Below are positions 62,373 through 64,000 of a stretch of DNA of 64,000 nucleotides, piece after piece. The notes below the pieces were generated by a model. That model worked only from the letters and a program-made list of their open reading frames with translations. It was not told the origin of the DNA and made no database searches. A program made the position numbers and the translations under genes. The stretch comes from Dyadobacter linearis (GTDB taxonomy: Bacteria > Bacteroidota > Bacteroidia > Cytophagales > Spirosomataceae): contig NZ_CAJRAU010000001.1 of NCBI RefSeq assembly GCF_907165045.1, positions 186,001 to 250,000 on the forward strand. The letters run 5' to 3'. Each line of letters starts with the position of its first letter. Positions within the stretch are counted from its first letter, which is position 1.

Positions 62373-64000
62373 TCAGAACGTAACCCCTTCATCATTAGAT
62401 ACATTGGGCGGAGTATAGGTGTCTGTGGAATCATCAGGGACTTCTTCACAGGTGAGCGTGTAGTTGGCCGGCTTATTGAAAGGAGCTTTACGATATTGTT
62501 CCAAAGTCCGGTCTGAATAAACTTTTTTCATGTACGTCCCCCACGCTGGCAACGCTGCGCGTCCGCCCTGGCCGAGCGCCATCGTCCGGAAATGGATCTG
62601 CATATCTTCTCCCCCGACCCATATTCCCGACACCAGATTTTGCGTCATACCCATAAACCACGCGTCCGAATGGTTTTGCGTCGTTCCTGTTTTCGCTGCA
62701 ATTTCGTTTCCATCTGTCACACCGTAAGAATGCAAACGGGCCGCAGTACCACCCGGATCTTCCACAGCACCGCGCATCAGATAGAGCATATTATACGCCA
62801 TTACTTCGCTCAGCTCCTGGTTTTGTTTGGGATGAAATTCCTGTAAAACCTGTCCGTTACGATCTTCGATCCTCAGAATAGACAGCGGCTCGGTGCGGTA
62901 ACCGCCGTTTGCAAACGAGCAGTAAGCATTCACCATTTCATATACCGAAACCGAACTGATCCCCAGGCAGAGAGAAGGTACCGCTTCCAGCTTACTGGTA
63001 ATGCCCAACTTATGCGCAAAGTCGACAACGGTGGACGGTTTCACCATTTGAATTATATTGGCACTGATCGAATTCACCGATTGCCCGAGCGCCTGCCGCA
63101 GCGTGAGCGACTGATAGGTATATTCGCTGGAAGGCGGGTTCCAGTTTCCTTCCACGGGCTGATCGGTAATGCGGTCGCAGGGCGTGAGGAAGCTTTTTTG
63201 CAAAGCCGAAACATACACAAATGGCTTGAATGTAGAACCTGGCTGCCTGCGGCCCTGTTTGACGTGATCGTATTTAAAGTATTTGAAATTGATGCCGCCC
63301 ACCCAGGCCTTGACGTGCCCGTTTTGCGGATCCATCGACACCATTCCCGCGTGCAAAAAACGTTTGTAATACCGGATCGAATCAATCGGGCTCAGCAGCA
63401 TTTCCTTTTCTCCATCGTAAGAAAACACTTTCATTTTATAAGGCTTGCGCATGATCTTCCAGGCCTCTGCATCGCCGATATCTTTCTTCAATGCGATAAA
63501 ATGAGGCAATGCTTTCACTGCCTTTTCGATAAATCCGGGCACTTCGCGGCCGTCGGGGTAGGCCCACGGGTTGCGGCCTTTCCAATGCGCGTCAAAAAGC
63601 CTTTGCTGCTCGCGCATATGTTCGTTCATGGCCGTTTCCATGTGCTGCTGCAAGCGCGAATCAATCGTTGTGTAAATGCGTAAGCCACTGGTTTTCAGAT
63701 CCAGATCAGTGTCATTTTCTTCATTATACAATTTGACCCAGGCTTCGAGATATCCCCGCATCGATTCCTGAAAGTATGGGGCGAGCCCGGCATTTGGTCC
63801 GTCCAGCTTGAACCTGAGATCCAGCGGCTTATCTTTCAGGATATCGAATTCGGCTACTGGCAGATAATTATACCTGACCATTTGTGACATCACTGTATTC
63901 CTGCGTCTGGTCGCATTGCCGGGGCGGCGCAGCGGATTGTGTAGCGACGGATTTTGAAGCATTCCAACCAAGAGTGCCGCTTCGGGCACCGTCAAATCGC
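62373..64000 (-). CDS. Class A penicillin-binding protein (PBP1A), 5' end outside window
   Basis: The C-terminal 540-odd residues of a bifunctional peptidoglycan synthase. The frame is open past the right edge ('DLTVPEAALLVGMLQNPS'), so the N-terminal membrane anchor and most of the glycosyltransferase domain are missing. The first residues seen are the last glycosyltransferase block (EAALL). The transpeptidase domain is complete: SxxK in 'PGSTFKPFVY', SxN in 'LGQSVNSISANI' and KTG in 'AAKTGTTQNHSDAWFMG'. It acts in the periplasm to polymerise and cross-link glycan strands. It ends in a short acidic, Thr-rich tail. Confidence 0.95.
   Translation of the reverse strand, partial: DLTVPEAALLVGMLQNPSLHNPLRRPGNATRRRNTVMSQMVRYNYLPVAEFDILKDKPLDLRFKLDGPNAGLAPYFQESMRGYLEAWVKLYNEENDTDLDLKTSGLRIYTTIDSRLQQHMETAMNEHMREQQRLFDAHWKGRNPWAYPDGREVPGFIEKAVKALPHFIALKKDIGDAEAWKIMRKPYKMKVFSYDGEKEMLLSPIDSIRYYKRFLHAGMVSMDPQNGHVKAWVGGINFKYFKYDHVKQGRRQPGSTFKPFVYVSALQKSFLTPCDRITDQPVEGNWNPPSSEYTYQSLTLRQALGQSVNSISANIIQMVKPSTVVDFAHKLGITSKLEAVPSLCLGISSVSVYEMVNAYCSFANGGYRTEPLSILRIEDRNGQVLQEFHPKQNQELSEVMAYNMLYLMRGAVEDPGGTAARLHSYGVTDGNEIAAKTGTTQNHSDAWFMGMTQNLVSGIWVGGEDMQIHFRTMALGQGGRAALPAWGTYMKKVYSDRTLEQYRKAPFNKPANYTLTCEEVPDDSTDTYTPPNVSNDEGVTF

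Noticed and set aside
1-64000. tRNA, rRNA or riboswitch genes
   Set aside because: I looked through the intergenic gaps and saw no cloverleaf, rRNA segment or known riboswitch core. Short or divergent RNAs could be missed without a covariance search.

Overview
The window comes from the chromosome of a Bacteroidota bacterium, most probably a Cytophagales member close to Dyadobacter or Spirosoma. This is inferred from gene content, since no rRNA or tRNA is present. The evidence is a type IX secretion (T9SS) sorting domain, a SusC/SusD pair, TonB-dependent receptors with carboxypeptidase-like N-domains, many PAS-rich histidine kinases with output-less receivers, TAnnTTTG-type promoter boxes and weak Shine-Dalgarno signals. 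Both ends cut through genes: a T9SS-exported repeat protein on the left and a class A penicillin-binding protein on the right.

Region 1 (1-14.7 kb) is signalling. After the exported DUF6923-like repeat protein come a membrane histidine kinase, four receiver proteins with no output domain (one with two receivers), two small unknown proteins, a 1509-residue CheB-CheR-PAS-kinase fusion, and a convergent multi-PAS/GAF kinase with its own receiver. No DNA-binding response regulator is encoded here, so this looks like a phosphorelay or chemosensory-like network acting through protein contacts.

Region 2 (14.8-29.2 kb) holds a lipoprotein, a baeRF-type (eRF1-like) protein with an alpha/beta hydrolase, and a cyanophycin locus. 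On the minus strand, cyanophycin synthetase (cphA), cyanophycinase (cphB) and an FRG-domain gene are packed with gaps of 6 and 7 bp. Divergently lies an isoaspartyl dipeptidase/asparaginase gene that would finish cyanophycin breakdown, but it carries a single -1 frameshift. An SDR, a small membrane protein, an MgtC/DUF4010 membrane protein, a membrane AraC regulator and a serine hydrolase follow.

Region 3 (29.3-52.4 kb) reads as a polysaccharide utilisation locus for N-acetylgalactosamine-containing glycans. It has a SusC/SusD pair ended by a very strong bidirectional terminator, a minus-strand AgaS-PfkB-class II aldolase operon (the tagatose-6-phosphate route from galactosamine-6-phosphate), and a long plus-strand run: S9 peptidase, EamA exporter, two related secreted beta-propellers of unknown function, a GH123-like DUF4091 enzyme, a DUF5107-TPR protein, a secreted esterase, a small ACT-like protein, a DeoR/AgaR-type regulator and a NamZ-like (DUF1343, GH171) exo-N-acetylmuramidase. 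A GH20 hexosaminidase lies just beyond.

Region 4 (53.1-55.4 kb) has no intact gene. It holds a decayed XRE-type gene and an array of four REP-like hairpin modules alternating with three copies of a decayed AraC-type fragment. The repeat period is 537 bp. Region 5 (55.4-64 kb) has the GH20 enzyme, an outer-membrane TonB-dependent receptor with a good promoter, an AraC regulator, a nitronate monooxygenase-type flavoprotein and the truncated PBP1A.
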